Below are positions 1-7,962 of a DNA stretch of 64,000 nucleotides, piece by piece. Position numbers and translations under genes: made by a program. The notes below the pieces were generated by a model. The model was given only the letters and a program-made list of their open reading frames with translations, was not told the origin of the DNA and did no database searches. This DNA is from Bryobacterales bacterium (GTDB lineage Bacteria > Acidobacteriota > Terriglobia > Bryobacterales > Bryobacteraceae), in assembly GCA_025463005.1 (NCBI GenBank), contig JAOAPR010000206.1, positions 27,830 through 91,829 on the forward strand. The letters run 5' to 3'. The number at the start of each line of letters is the position of its first letter. Position 1 is the first letter of the stretch.

Positions 1-485
1 CCGTCGGGACCGGTCATCGCCGCCGGATTGGGCGCTCCCCGACCAGTCCCCCCGATCAGCAGCAACCCATCCACGGGCACCAGCCCCACCACGTGCGTCG
101 GATACATCCGCACATACTGCCGGATCACCGGCGTTCCCATGCTGTGCCCCACCAGCACGGCCTTATCGACCTTCGCGTCGGTCCGCACCGCCTCTACCGC
201 GCGGGCGAACACGGTCATCGAGAATTTCCCGTCCTTGGGCGGATCGCTCTTGCCGTGGCCCGGCAGATCCAGCGTTATGACGCGGTATTTCTGGCTCAGA
301 ACGGGGACCTGCGCATCCCACGACGTTTCGTCGCAGGTCCAGCCGTGGACCAGGATAACCGCCTGATTACCCGAGCCTTTAGACGTCCAGTGGACCTTCG
401 CCCCATCCACCGCGGCCCCGTAAATCGGGGGGGCGATCGGGCCGGCGATGGGCAGCGCCAGCAGGATACTCAGCAGCGGTCTCAT
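1..485 (-). CDS. Alpha/beta hydrolase, exported (5' part, cut by window edge)
   Basis: The frame opens at an ATG (483-485) and stays open for 161 codons to the window edge, so only the N-terminal part is present. Residues 1-24 form a hydrophobic leader resembling a signal peptide. VHGW (46-49) matches the oxyanion-hole HG motif of the alpha/beta-hydrolase fold, LDLPGHGKS (72-80) is the usual strand-4/loop segment, and GHSMG (113-117) is the nucleophile elbow with Ser115 as the predicted catalytic serine. The acid and histidine of the triad lie outside the window. The substrate cannot be told; close family members include esterases, lipases and haloalkane- or epoxide-hydrolase-like enzymes. 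The gene is divergent from the RRM gene to its right. Confidence 0.85.
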   Translation of the reverse strand, partial: MRPLLSILLALPIAGPIAPPIYGAAVDGAKVHWTSKGSGNQAVILVHGWTCDETSWDAQVPVLSQKYRVITLDLPGHGKSDPPKDGKFSMTVFARAVEAVRTDAKVDKAVLVGHSMGTPVIRQYVRMYPTHVVGLVPVDGLLLIGGTGRGAPNPAAMTGPD

Positions 486-883
486 GAGGCAATCTTAACA
501 GGGCATGGCCCCAGAGTGGTAACATAGGAACAGCATGCAATACTTTGTCCGCACTATGGAGAAACACAAAGCGAGCACCCGAGTTTTCAGCCCGGAACTG
601 CCATGTCCCGCACTGGGTAGCGCTAAGGATGCCGCCAAGCAACTTGTACAATCTTCCGACCCCTCCGTGATGCTTCAAGCCGATGTCTGCTCCCGGAATC
701 AGAATCAGGTTCGCACCCGCTACTGCTGCTGGATCAACGAACGGGGTGAGTTCGTCGAACGCGCCCTGATCTAACTGCCTGGATGTAATGCTTGTGTTAC
801 ACTTTTGAACGTGCCTAGCCCGCCAGTTACCTACCATTGGAACGAGCCCGCCTGGTCAATTTGAACCCTATTGGAGATATTCT
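486..883. other. Intergenic region with a possible 79-aa frame and an inverted repeat
   Basis: This is a 398-base gap between the divergent hydrolase and RRM genes. A + strand frame at 535-774 (79 residues) starts with ATG behind a weak AGGA and contains no recognisable domain. Its composition is not convincingly protein-like, so it may be non-coding. Positions 784-801 hold an inverted repeat, TGTAA-N8-TTACA, about 85 bases before the RRM start. The same stretch contains TGTTACACT (795-803), which resembles an extended -10 element. It could be an operator or promoter for the RRM gene, but no clear -35 is visible. Confidence 0.3.
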
Positions 884-1216
884 GTGACGAACATTTTTGT
901 TGGAAACCTTGCTTATCAGACCACGGAGTCGGAGCTCGAGGCTGCTTTTGCTGCGTATGGCGCTGTTGAGAAAACCAGCGTCGTTCGCGACCGGGACACC
1001 GGGCAGCCCCGCGGCTTTGCCTTTGTTGAAATGACGAATCAAGCGGAGGCGGCGAAAGCCATCGAAGCATTGAACGGTCAGGAACTGAACGGCCGGGCGT
1101 TGAACGTGAACGAAGCGCGTCCCCGCCCCGAGCGCGGCAGCGGCGGCGGCTTCGGAAACCGTGGTGGCGGCGGTGGCGGATTCGGCGGCGGGCGCCGGCG
1201 CGAACCCCGCTGGTAA
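884..1216 (+). CDS. RRM-domain RNA-binding protein
   Basis: A 110-residue protein with a single RNA-recognition motif followed by a glycine/arginine-rich tail, the layout of bacterial and cyanobacterial Rbp-type cold-inducible RNA-binding proteins. RNP2 is IFVGNL (4-9) and RNP1 is RGFAFVEM (43-50), both with the aromatic residues that stack on RNA bases. Residues 84-110 are almost only Gly, Arg, Phe and Pro, resembling RGG tails that add non-specific RNA affinity. The start is GTG at 884, behind GGAG at about 873; no ATG upstream fits the domain start. It appears monocistronic, with a hairpin right after the stop. It probably acts in the cytoplasm on mRNA structure or stability; the targets are unknown. 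Confidence 0.93.
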   Translation: MTNIFVGNLAYQTTESELEAAFAAYGAVEKTSVVRDRDTGQPRGFAFVEMTNQAEAAKAIEALNGQELNGRALNVNEARPRPERGSGGGFGNRGGGGGGFGGGRRREPRW

Positions 1217-1227
1217 TCAATCTTACG

Positions 1228-1250
1228 GGGGCAGGCCTCTCGCCTGCCCC
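1228..1250 (+). terminator. Hairpin after the RRM gene, candidate terminator
   Basis: A perfect 9-bp stem, GGGGCAGGC (1228-1236) against GCCTGCCCC (1242-1250) with a CTCTC loop, starts 12 bases after the RRM stop codon and lies between two convergent genes. There is no T-run behind it, so intrinsic termination is uncertain. It may instead be an intergenic repeat or an mRNA 3'-end stabiliser serving both genes. Confidence 0.5.
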
Positions 1251-1279
1251 AATCACACAATTAATCTTCGACAGCGCTG

Positions 1280-1612
1280 CTACTGTTGGGGATAGCTCGC
1301 CTTGAACTCCTCGATCGTAATAACGTGGTCTCCGTTTTTGTCCCAGCGCGAAAATTCCTGCTGAACGTCGGCCGCATTGGCATCGCGAAATAGCTTGCTG
1401 AATTCCTCTTCGCTGAGCTTCCCGTCGTGGTTCGTATCCAGCGTTGCGAATACCTGCTCCGCCGTCATTGACTGTTTCGGAGCCTGACCTGGAGGCTGAC
1501 TCTGTTGTTGCGGCGGCTGCTTCGGATTATCCTGAGGCTGCTGCTGACCATACACCATCGTTCCTGCCGCGACCAAGCCGCCCAACGCGATCCTGAGTAT
1601 CGAGTACTTCAT
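1280..1612 (-). CDS. Exported EF-hand calcium-binding protein
   Basis: A 110-residue protein with a signal peptide (about 1-22, ending ..VYGQ), a Gln/Pro-rich linker (24-48) and two EF-hand loops: D59-E70 (DTNHDGKLSEEE) and D91-E102 (DKNGDHVITIEE). Both loops carry Asp/Asn at positions 1, 3 and 5 and Glu at 12, so both should bind Ca2+. It is most likely a small periplasmic or secreted calcium sensor or buffer; partners are unknown. The ATG is preceded by AAGGAA about 9 bases upstream. It is convergent with the RRM gene. Its leader contains an inverted repeat (GCTTGA-N6-TCAAGC, 1628-1645). Confidence 0.88.
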   Translation of the reverse strand: MKYSILRIALGGLVAAGTMVYGQQQPQDNPKQPPQQQSQPPGQAPKQSMTAEQVFATLDTNHDGKLSEEEFSKLFRDANAADVQQEFSRWDKNGDHVITIEEFKASYPQQ

Positions 1613-1627
1613 TCTATTGTTTCCTTT

Positions 1628-1645
1628 GCTTGATATCGTTCAAGC
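1628..1645. promoter_or_regulatory. Inverted repeat in the leader of the EF-hand gene
   Basis: GCTTGA (1628-1633) and TCAAGC (1640-1645) form a 6-bp palindrome with a 6-base spacer, 16 bases upstream of the EF-hand ATG (minus strand). It could be an operator or a small mRNA hairpin next to the ribosome-binding site. Nothing else supports either reading. Confidence 0.25.
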
Positions 1646-1836
1646 GAGACTGGACAGGACCCTAAACAGGCACGCCGCTAGCCAAAGGCTCGCGCAACTC
1701 AACTCCTAGAAATCCATCGCCTCTGCGCGGGCCCCTTTCAGGAAGTCTTACTGATCTGGTAAAAATACCCCGTTCCTACATACGCTTCCCACTTAGGATT
1801 GTTCGATCGCTTCGAAGTGGCGCCGCTGTGTCGGGT

Positions 1837-2235
1837 TTAGAGCAGCGGAGGAGTCGTGTCAGATTCTGGAGCGGCTGCCGCGACCTTCGGGGCATTCGAT
1901 CGGAGAGAAGTCGGGGACTTCAGAACTCTCTTGCGCCTTTTCTTAGCTTCTGCCCTCGAATCTGCCTTTTTGCTCTTCTTAGCCATCCGCTGATTTCCAT
2001 CCACGGTCGCAGGCTTTACTTTTTTCGAGGACTTGCCTGCTGTTGAGGACTTCGCTTTTGCCGAGGCTTTTGCCTTGCCCCTAGCAATAACGACAGAGGC
2101 TTTCGCGGAGTCGAGCAACTCTCGCACTCCCTTTTCATACCCGGCAAACTGCGCAATCACCTTTGATAAAAGCGCCTCAACTCGATCTAGCCGTTTGAGG
2201 GCTTTCTTCGTTTTCACCACTTTGATCGCTTTCAT
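1837..2235 (-). CDS. Lysine/alanine-rich histone-H1-like small protein
   Basis: A 132-residue, very basic protein. Residues 1-48 are predicted helical with a leucine/valine heptad-like pattern. From about residue 50 it is a low-complexity Lys/Ala/Ser tail (AKASAKAKSS and similar), like the C-terminal tails of bacterial H1-like proteins (HctA/AlgP type). This suggests DNA or polyanion binding in the nucleoid, but no conserved domain proves it. An AGAGGAG lies directly against the ATG, which is too close for a standard ribosome-binding site. A GTG six codons in is an alternative start, so the exact N-terminus is uncertain. Confidence 0.65.
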   Translation of the reverse strand: MKAIKVVKTKKALKRLDRVEALLSKVIAQFAGYEKGVRELLDSAKASVVIARGKAKASAKAKSSTAGKSSKKVKPATVDGNQRMAKKSKKADSRAEAKKRRKRVLKSPTSLRSNAPKVAAAAPESDTTPPLL

Positions 2236-2460
2236 CTCCTCTTAACAGTTACGTAAGGCTCGGGTTGTGTCAAGGGGCCACATTCCGTACCGGATCAGCA
2301 TCTGCTTCCTAAGTCGCAACAGGACACTATTTTTACGATACGACTTCGTCAACCCCTGGTAAAATCTGAACAACGCGCCGCCGGTGCATGCCTTGACACT
2401 CGTTGTTAACATCCGGTGACTGCCGCATGGGAATCGGAACTGATGATTTAGTGTGACTGC

Positions 2461-3051
2461 TTGAAAATCGAAATTGAAATTAAGTTACGTGTGCCGGATG
2501 ATCTCCGGGAGACCCGCGGTAAGCTGCGACGGCTCGGATTTCGAGTTCTAAAGCGGCGCGAGTTCGAATCGAACGTCCTCTTTGACGACTGGAAGCGCCG
2601 CCTCCGCACGAATGGCAAACTATTGCGCGTCCGCCGGTCCGGTCGGCGCGGGCTGCTTACTCTGAAAGGACCTTCGGAGCAAAGCCGGTACAAGAAGCGC
2701 TGGGAGATGGAAACCGATCTCCATGACAGCGATTCGATCCAAGGGATCTTAAGTCACATCGGCTATCATCCGGTCTTCCGGTATGAAAAGTTCCGAACGG
2801 AATATACTCGCCGATCCGGCGACGGAAAGGTCCTGGTGGACGAAACGCCTATTGGAAATTTCCTGGAGCTGGAAGGCCGCCCCCGGTGGATTGAAGAAAC
2901 CGCCCGGCTGCTGGGTTTTTCGCGCGCTGATTACATAAACCGCAGCTACGGGTATCTGTACCTGGCTTATTGCCGGGAACGCAGGATCCCCCCCAAAGAC
3001 ATGGTTTTCAATAGTCGAAATTCTAAAAGAGGGCCAGCCTCCGGTCGCTGA
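2461..3051 (+). CDS. CYTH-domain protein (class IV adenylate cyclase / triphosphate tunnel metalloenzyme type)
   Basis: A 196-residue protein that begins with the diagnostic ExExK motif of the CYTH superfamily (E4, E6, K8). It is followed by the alternating basic/acidic strands expected of the triphosphate tunnel: RVR around 57-59, LTLKGP around 66-71, a WEMET strand around 81-85, and VDETPIGNFLELEG around 127-140. The family cleaves or cyclises nucleoside and inorganic triphosphates with Mg2+ or Mn2+; members include CyaB, thiamine triphosphatase and bacterial tripolyphosphatases. The start must be TTG at 2461, because a TAG lies four codons upstream in frame and the ExExK is immediately N-terminal. 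It is convergent with the sigma54 activator gene 13 bases away. Which reaction it performs cannot be told from sequence. Confidence 0.88.
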   Translation: MKIEIEIKLRVPDDLRETRGKLRRLGFRVLKRREFESNVLFDDWKRRLRTNGKLLRVRRSGRRGLLTLKGPSEQSRYKKRWEMETDLHDSDSIQGILSHIGYHPVFRYEKFRTEYTRRSGDGKVLVDETPIGNFLELEGRPRWIEETARLLGFSRADYINRSYGYLYLAYCRERRIPPKDMVFNSRNSKRGPASGR

Positions 3052-3064
3052 CCCACGGACCAAC

Positions 3065-4054
3065 TCACGCTGCCGACGCTGTTGCTCGCGCGAGGGCCGA
3101 TGAGCTTTGAAGAGGATTCATTCCCAGCCGTTTCATCATGGCGATTAAGGTCGTCCTCGGCACGCCGAGATGGGCGGCAGCACCGTTCGGACCGCCAACC
3201 ACCCCACCCGTTTGCTCGAGAGTCTGGAGTATGTGCGAACGCTCCGCCTCTTCCAATGTGACGGGCGCGGGTGTTCCTGCGAGCGTGGGTAGCGAACCGC
3301 TCAGCACAGGACCGGTTGCGAGAATTACCGAACGCTCAATAAGGTTTTGCAATTCCCGCACGTTGCCTGGCCAAGAATAGCATTCCAAAGCCGCGATGAA
3401 TTCTTTCGACACGGCCGTGATCGGCCTCTGCATGCGATCCGCGTAATGCATCGCAAAATGGTGGACTAACAAAGAGATGTCTTCGCGACGCTCACGCAGC
3501 GCTGGCAGTGCAATTGGGAACACGCTCAAACGATAGAAGAGGTCGGCGCGAAATTGCCGTTTTTCCATCATTTCAGGCAGATTCCGATGTGTGGCGCATA
3601 CCACGCGCACATCGGTGTCAATCGTTGCGGTGCTGCCTAAACGCTCGAATTGCCGTTCCTGCAAGACGCGAAGAAGCTTCGGCTGCAGCTCTAGCGGAAG
3701 ATCACCGATCTCGTCTAAAAACAAAGTACCCCGGTTAGCCCGCTCGAACCGTCCAATAACGCGCGTGACCGCCCCGGTATAGGCGCCGCGCTCGTGACCG
3801 AACAGCTCGCTTTCTAGCAAGCCGGAAGGAATGGCGGAGCAATTCACCTTCACAAATGGGCCGCTCGACCGGTCGCTGTACTTGTGAATGGCTTCCGCGA
3901 TCAGCTCCTTGCCGGTTCCCGTCTCCCCGTTGATCAACACCGTGGCGCCGGTCGGGGCGACAACCCGCACTTGGCGAAGCGCCTCCTGGAGCGCGGCGCT
4001 TTTCCCGATAATCGTGGGTAAGCCGCTGCCCGGCCCGCTTATGTTTCCAGTCAT
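3065..4054 (-). CDS. Sigma54-dependent transcriptional activator without sensor domain
   Basis: A 329-residue protein made of an AAA+ sigma54-interaction domain and a C-terminal Fis-type HTH (about 285-312). Walker A is GETGTGKE (43-50), Walker B is GTLFLDEI (109-116), and the WPGNVREL segment is present. The sigma54-contacting loop reads GAYTGA (90-95) instead of the usual GAFTGA; the aromatic character is kept. There is no N-terminal receiver, GAF or PAS domain, as in PspF, so activity is probably controlled by a partner protein, by expression or by anti-activation. The ATG follows AAGGAG with a 7-base spacing. It lies 35 bases downstream of the DksA/TraR-like gene on the same strand, and the two probably form an operon. 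Targets are unknown. Confidence 0.93.
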   Translation of the reverse strand: MTGNISGPGSGLPTIIGKSAALQEALRQVRVVAPTGATVLINGETGTGKELIAEAIHKYSDRSSGPFVKVNCSAIPSGLLESELFGHERGAYTGAVTRVIGRFERANRGTLFLDEIGDLPLELQPKLLRVLQERQFERLGSTATIDTDVRVVCATHRNLPEMMEKRQFRADLFYRLSVFPIALPALRERREDISLLVHHFAMHYADRMQRPITAVSKEFIAALECYSWPGNVRELQNLIERSVILATGPVLSGSLPTLAGTPAPVTLEEAERSHILQTLEQTGGVVGGPNGAAAHLGVPRTTLIAMMKRLGMNPLQSSSALARATASAA

Positions 4055-4089
4055 ATCTTTGCTCCTTCCCTAACGGTGCTATCCGCCAC

Positions 4090-4521
4090 CTAGGCAGCCT
4101 TGCGTACAGGTCTTTGAACGGCGTCAGGCACCTCGAGATCCATTCTGCGCGACTCGGGGAAATGTGCAACGGTCTGTATTTCTTCAGGATTGCGGTCCGC
4201 GGCGTCCTGGCACCGAATGCAAAACTGGGCCCACGGCACTGCGGCCAGGCGCTTCGGATGGATGTCCTCATCGCACTGCTGGCAGGTCCCGAAGCTGCCA
4301 TCCTGGATACGACGAAGGGCCGCGCGCGCGTTTCGAAGCTTGTTAAATTCGCGGTCGAGGTTAGAAACCGCGAGGGCCCGTTCGGAAGCAGCCTGGACCT
4401 CTTCCAATAGATCGGCACTTCGCTCAATCGTGATCCCATCGCGTTGGCGGATAAGGTGCTCCAGTTCCGCAACGCTCGCCGTCAGAATCGCTCGAAATCG
4501 GTGTAATTCATTGTTGGTCAT
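4090..4521 (-). CDS. DksA/TraR-type C4 zinc-finger protein
   Basis: A 143-residue protein: an N-terminal helical region (about 1-75, likely coiled coil) followed by a C4 zinc finger with Cys80, Cys83, Cys101 and Cys104, separated by 17 residues as in DksA/TraR. DksA-family proteins insert a coiled coil into the RNA-polymerase secondary channel. The coiled-coil tip carries Asp-Gly at 28-29 but no clear DxxDxA signature, so it may be a distant member with altered activity. The start is the ATG at 4521 because AGGAG stands 7 bases before it; an upstream ATG at 4587 lacks such a site. It is the first gene of the pair with the sigma54 activator. Confidence 0.86.
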   Translation of the reverse strand: MTNNELHRFRAILTASVAELEHLIRQRDGITIERSADLLEEVQAASERALAVSNLDREFNKLRNARAALRRIQDGSFGTCQQCDEDIHPKRLAAVPWAQFCIRCQDAADRNPEEIQTVAHFPESRRMDLEVPDAVQRPVRKAA

Positions 4522-4704
4522 TGGATCTCTCCTGGTGCCCTTTCGTTCTTCTGCCCTGATTGTGGAACGATTCCCGCCTGCCGCCAACCCTCGTTAGTCG
4601 GTCAGTCCGTTCCCTAGATGGAGAGATCTGGCGCCACTACTTTAGGGGTGGAACAAACCCAATCGGCACCCCCTTGTCGCCACGATCTGAGAGTGTCCTA
4701 ATGA

Positions 4705-5538
4705 ATGCATATAGCTATGGAAAGAATGCATCGCGCCATCGCGAGCGCCGCAATTCTGATCTGGAGCGCGGCGTTCGCCAGGGTGGCGAATGCCCAGTGG
4801 CTCAACCACTCCACGCCCGGAATCCCGCGCACCGCCGATGGCAAGCCGAACGCGAACGCGACCGCGCCCGTGCCACGGGCCCTGGATGGCAAGCCCGATC
4901 TTTCGGGCATCTGGCTGCGCGTTCGCCCTACCGGCTCGCCCGGCGGCCCCGAGTTCGGCAACACGGTCACCTATTACATGGCCAAAGGTGCGACAGTTCC
5001 CCTGCGCCCCTGGGCGGCGGAACTTCTTCGGCAGCGGCGCTATGTGGACCTGGGCGGCGGACGTCCGTCGGAACACTGTCTGCCGCATGGAATTATCGGC
5101 GGCATGCTGCCGACCGTGCCGTTCAAGCTGGTGCAGCATCCGGGCCTTATGCTCATGCTCTACGAGCAACTGAATCAGTACCGCCAGATCTTCAGCGATG
5201 GCCGGAACTGGCCGGACGACATGCAGCCCGCCTGGTACGGGTATTCGATCGGCTACTGGGAAGGCGAGACGTTCGTCGTCGATACAAAGGGCTTCAACGA
5301 CAAGACCTGGCTCGATGACAGTGGGTATCCGCACACCGAAGCCATGCGCACGTACGAGCGCTTTCACCGTATCGACTTCGGGCACATGGAGTTGAAGATC
5401 ACCATCGACGACCCGCTCGCGTACACCGAGCCGTGGTCGGTAACGCTGCATCTCGAATTGATGCCGGACACCGAGCTCATCGAAGACGTGTGCGACAACG
5501 AAAAGGACGCAGCGCACTACGAGGGGTCGCATCGGTAG
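4705..5538 (+). CDS. Exported two-cysteine protein of unknown function (copy 1 of 4)
   Basis: A 277-residue protein with a signal peptide (cleavage expected after ..ARVANA). After it come the family hallmarks shared with three other genes here: GKPDLSGIW (about 62-70), a first conserved Cys in CLPHG, a G-x-S-x-G-x-W-E-G segment followed by VVDTKGFND, and a second Cys in E-x-x-C near the C-terminus. The two cysteines could form a periplasmic disulfide. The family is common in acidobacteria, but I know of no assigned function. ATGs at 4705, 4717 and 4726 are all possible starts; none has a strong ribosome-binding site. It lies upstream of the VOC and ankyrin genes on the same strand and may start block A. 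Confidence 0.85.
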   Translation: MHIAMERMHRAIASAAILIWSAAFARVANAQWLNHSTPGIPRTADGKPNANATAPVPRALDGKPDLSGIWLRVRPTGSPGGPEFGNTVTYYMAKGATVPLRPWAAELLRQRRYVDLGGGRPSEHCLPHGIIGGMLPTVPFKLVQHPGLMLMLYEQLNQYRQIFSDGRNWPDDMQPAWYGYSIGYWEGETFVVDTKGFNDKTWLDDSGYPHTEAMRTYERFHRIDFGHMELKITIDDPLAYTEPWSVTLHLELMPDTELIEDVCDNEKDAAHYEGSHR

Positions 5539-5599
5539 CCAGCCGCTGTGATGTGGTTTAATTTCTAGGCGGTATTGTTCGTGGGACGGGAGGAAATTC

Positions 5600-6448
5600 G
5601 TGGCGCAGAATCGACTTGATGCGTGCAGCCGGCGGCAGGTGCTCCAGGTAATGGGCGCCGGCGCGGCTGCCTGGTTTGCGGGTGGGATGGCGCAAGCGTC
5701 CGAGCTGCCGATTAAGACCAGCGGGCTCGAACACATCGGCATGCAGGTGCCTGATCAGGAAGCCTCGGCGAAATTCTACGGAAGGATTTTCGATCCGCAG
5801 CTTTTTCAGGAGCGGGATCCGCCGCCCCGGTTTTACGTGAAGGTCGGCATCTCCTATATTGCATTCGGGGGACTCCCGGCGAACGTAAAAGCCCCGAGAA
5901 TCGATCACTTCTGCGCTGTGATTCAGGACTACAAAGGCCAGGAAATGCGCAAGAGCCTCGACGAAGCCGGCGTTCCGATGACCGGCCAGGGAGCCCTCGG
6001 CATGGCGGCAGATCCCGACGGTCTGCGGCTTCAGTTTCTGGGCGTTCCCGCGGGATTAGCCCGAACGATTATCCCCTCGTCGCGGATCTCGCAGGACGAG
6101 CCCGCGATTCAGGCTATAGGGTTCGATCACATCATGCTAGCGGTATCGGATCTGGAGAAGTCGGCCGCGCACTATCGGAAGATTTTCGGCATGGAAGTAG
6201 CGCGAACCAAGAAACCGGAGAGGATCTGGTTCGCGGCGGCGAAGACTCGTCTTGGTCTGGAAACCGTGGCTGCCGGAAAAATGCCCAGCGTGGACCACGT
6301 TTCGATCAGAGTGGCGGGCTTTGATCGCCGGGCGGTAACGGATAGACTCAAGAAACTAGGCGCGGAGATTGCTCCTTCTAACGACGAAGATCTGTTGCGG
6401 TTCAAGGATCTTAACGGACTGGTAATGGAGCTGAAATCGGGAGCTTGA
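5600..6448 (+). CDS. Exported protein with two VOC (glyoxalase/dioxygenase-fold) domains
   Basis: A 282-residue protein. The N-terminus has SRRQVLQVMGAGAAAW, a Tat-like twin-arginine leader. Two vicinal-oxygen-chelate domains follow: one from GLEHIGMQV (about 42) with LDEAGVPM and DPDGLRLQFLG, and one from GFDHIMLAVSDLEKSAAHY (about 174) with VDHVSI and DLNGLVMEL. VOC enzymes bind a divalent metal through His/Glu on paired modules and include glyoxalase I, extradiol dioxygenases and resistance proteins. The His in each first strand is kept (H45, H177). The GTG start is preceded by GGAGGAAATTC. The end overlaps the beginning of the ankyrin gene region within a few bases. The substrate is unknown. 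Confidence 0.85.
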   Translation: MAQNRLDACSRRQVLQVMGAGAAAWFAGGMAQASELPIKTSGLEHIGMQVPDQEASAKFYGRIFDPQLFQERDPPPRFYVKVGISYIAFGGLPANVKAPRIDHFCAVIQDYKGQEMRKSLDEAGVPMTGQGALGMAADPDGLRLQFLGVPAGLARTIIPSSRISQDEPAIQAIGFDHIMLAVSDLEKSAAHYRKIFGMEVARTKKPERIWFAAAKTRLGLETVAAGKMPSVDHVSIRVAGFDRRAVTDRLKKLGAEIAPSNDEDLLRFKDLNGLVMELKSGA

Positions 6449-6450
6449 GC

Positions 6451-7962
6451 ATGCGATTTACGTCTGCGGTGCTGTTAGCAGTTTTGCTGTCTAGCGTCGG
6501 CCTGGCAGCGGATGCCAGACTCGCTGAAGCCGCGATGCGTGAAGACAAGGCGGCAGTGCAGGCCTTGCTGCGTCAAAAAGCGGACGTGAACGCGGCGTTG
6601 CCGGATGGCACGACAGCGCTTCACTGGGCTGTGCAGGCAGACGATCTGGAGACCGTGGGGTCGCTGATCCAGGCCGGCGCCAACGTGAAGGCGACGGATC
6701 GCTACGGCTTCACACCCTTGTACTTCGCTGCGACCAACGGCAACGCGGCCGCGATCCGGAAGCTGCTGGAGGCTGGCGCGGATCCGAACGCCGCCGACGC
6801 CAGCGGCGAGACGGCGCTCATGACCGCAACGCGGAGCGGCAACATCGATGCGTTAAAGGCGCTGCTGCAGCATGACGCGAGTGTGAACACCCAAGACTCC
6901 GTCACCCAACAGACGGCCCTGATGTGGGCGGTACGATCGAACTTTCCGGCGGCGGTTCAGCTCCTGCTGGAATATGGAGCCGAGATCAACGCACGCACTC
7001 GAATCGGCAAGGCGCCCGCCGCGCGGCCACCTGGGGCAGGCGGAGGATCGCACGGCGTGGGCATCGTTCGAAGCGGCTGGCCCGAACAGGGCTTCCAGCC
7101 GGAGACGCCGGGGGCCATGACGCCGCTGCTGTACGCGGCCCGGGACGGCAGGCTCGACATCGCACGGATTCTGGTCGGGGCCAAAGCGGATGTGCAGCAA
7201 GCGGATGTAAACGGAATTACCCCGCTGTTGATGGCGATCACCAATAATCATCTGGACGTTGCTAAATTCCTCCTGGAAAAGGGCTCGGCTCCCAACGCGG
7301 CCGATTGGTGGGGGCGGACGCCCTTGTACGCCACCGTCGAGATTAGAAATCGCGATTTCGGCCGGGGAGGCGAGCATGAAATCGACCGTCCCGCCGCCCT
7401 GGAATTAATCAGGATGCTGTTGGATCGCGGCGCCAACGTAAACGCCAGGACGAAAGAAGTCCCGCCGATTCGCCGCTTCATCACGCCGTTGGGCGATTTA
7501 TCCTGGGTCGATTTCACCGGGCAAACGCCTTTCTTGCGGGCGTCCCTGGCGGGAGATATTGTGCTAATGCGCCTTCTCATCGATAAGGGCGCCGATCCGA
7601 ATATTCCTACCTTGGCCGGCACAACGGCTCTGATGGCGGCCGCGGGAGTGAACTGGATGGGCGGGCAGACTTACACCGAGTCCAAAGAAGACTTGATGGA
7701 GGCTGTGAAATTGTGCCTCGACAAAGGCGCGGATGTAAACGCGAAAAACTCGATGGGCGTGACGGCGGTCATCGGCGCGGCCAATCGCGGATCGGACGAC
7801 ATCCTGGAATTTCTGGTCAAGAAAGGCGCTCGCCTGGATGTAAAGGACAAGGAAGGCCGCACTCCGCTGGTTTGGGCGGAAGGCGTTTTTCTCGCCACCA
7901 ACGCGCCGGAAGCGAAGCCCTCCACCATCGCGCTGATCAAGAGGTTGCTGGCCCATGAATAG
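6451..7962 (+). CDS. Exported ankyrin-repeat protein, block A
   Basis: A 503-residue protein: a signal peptide (about 1-20, ..GLAAD) followed by about eleven ankyrin repeats recognised by G-x-TPL/TAL and G-ANVNA turns. A glycine-rich insertion interrupts the array after the fourth repeat (about 187-203). The ATG at 6451 has GGAG 7 bases upstream and starts 3 bases after the VOC stop. The gene end overlaps the DUF1592 start by 8 bases (7955-7962), which suggests translational coupling. Ankyrin repeats mediate protein-protein contact. With a Sec leader and a c-heme protein encoded next door, it is likely a periplasmic scaffold or maturation factor. Its paralogue in block B has the same repeat number and insert position. 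Confidence 0.93.
   Translation: MRFTSAVLLAVLLSSVGLAADARLAEAAMREDKAAVQALLRQKADVNAALPDGTTALHWAVQADDLETVGSLIQAGANVKATDRYGFTPLYFAATNGNAAAIRKLLEAGADPNAADASGETALMTATRSGNIDALKALLQHDASVNTQDSVTQQTALMWAVRSNFPAAVQLLLEYGAEINARTRIGKAPAARPPGAGGGSHGVGIVRSGWPEQGFQPETPGAMTPLLYAARDGRLDIARILVGAKADVQQADVNGITPLLMAITNNHLDVAKFLLEKGSAPNAADWWGRTPLYATVEIRNRDFGRGGEHEIDRPAALELIRMLLDRGANVNARTKEVPPIRRFITPLGDLSWVDFTGQTPFLRASLAGDIVLMRLLIDKGADPNIPTLAGTTALMAAAGVNWMGGQTYTESKEDLMEAVKLCLDKGADVNAKNSMGVTAVIGAANRGSDDILEFLVKKGARLDVKDKEGRTPLVWAEGVFLATNAPEAKPSTIALIKRLLAHE

Noticed and set aside
4642..5742. Long antisense open frame (about 366 codons) opposite the first two-cysteine gene
   Set aside because: GC-rich codon use keeps the complementary strand open. 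The + strand frame has a signal peptide and family motifs; the antisense frame has none.
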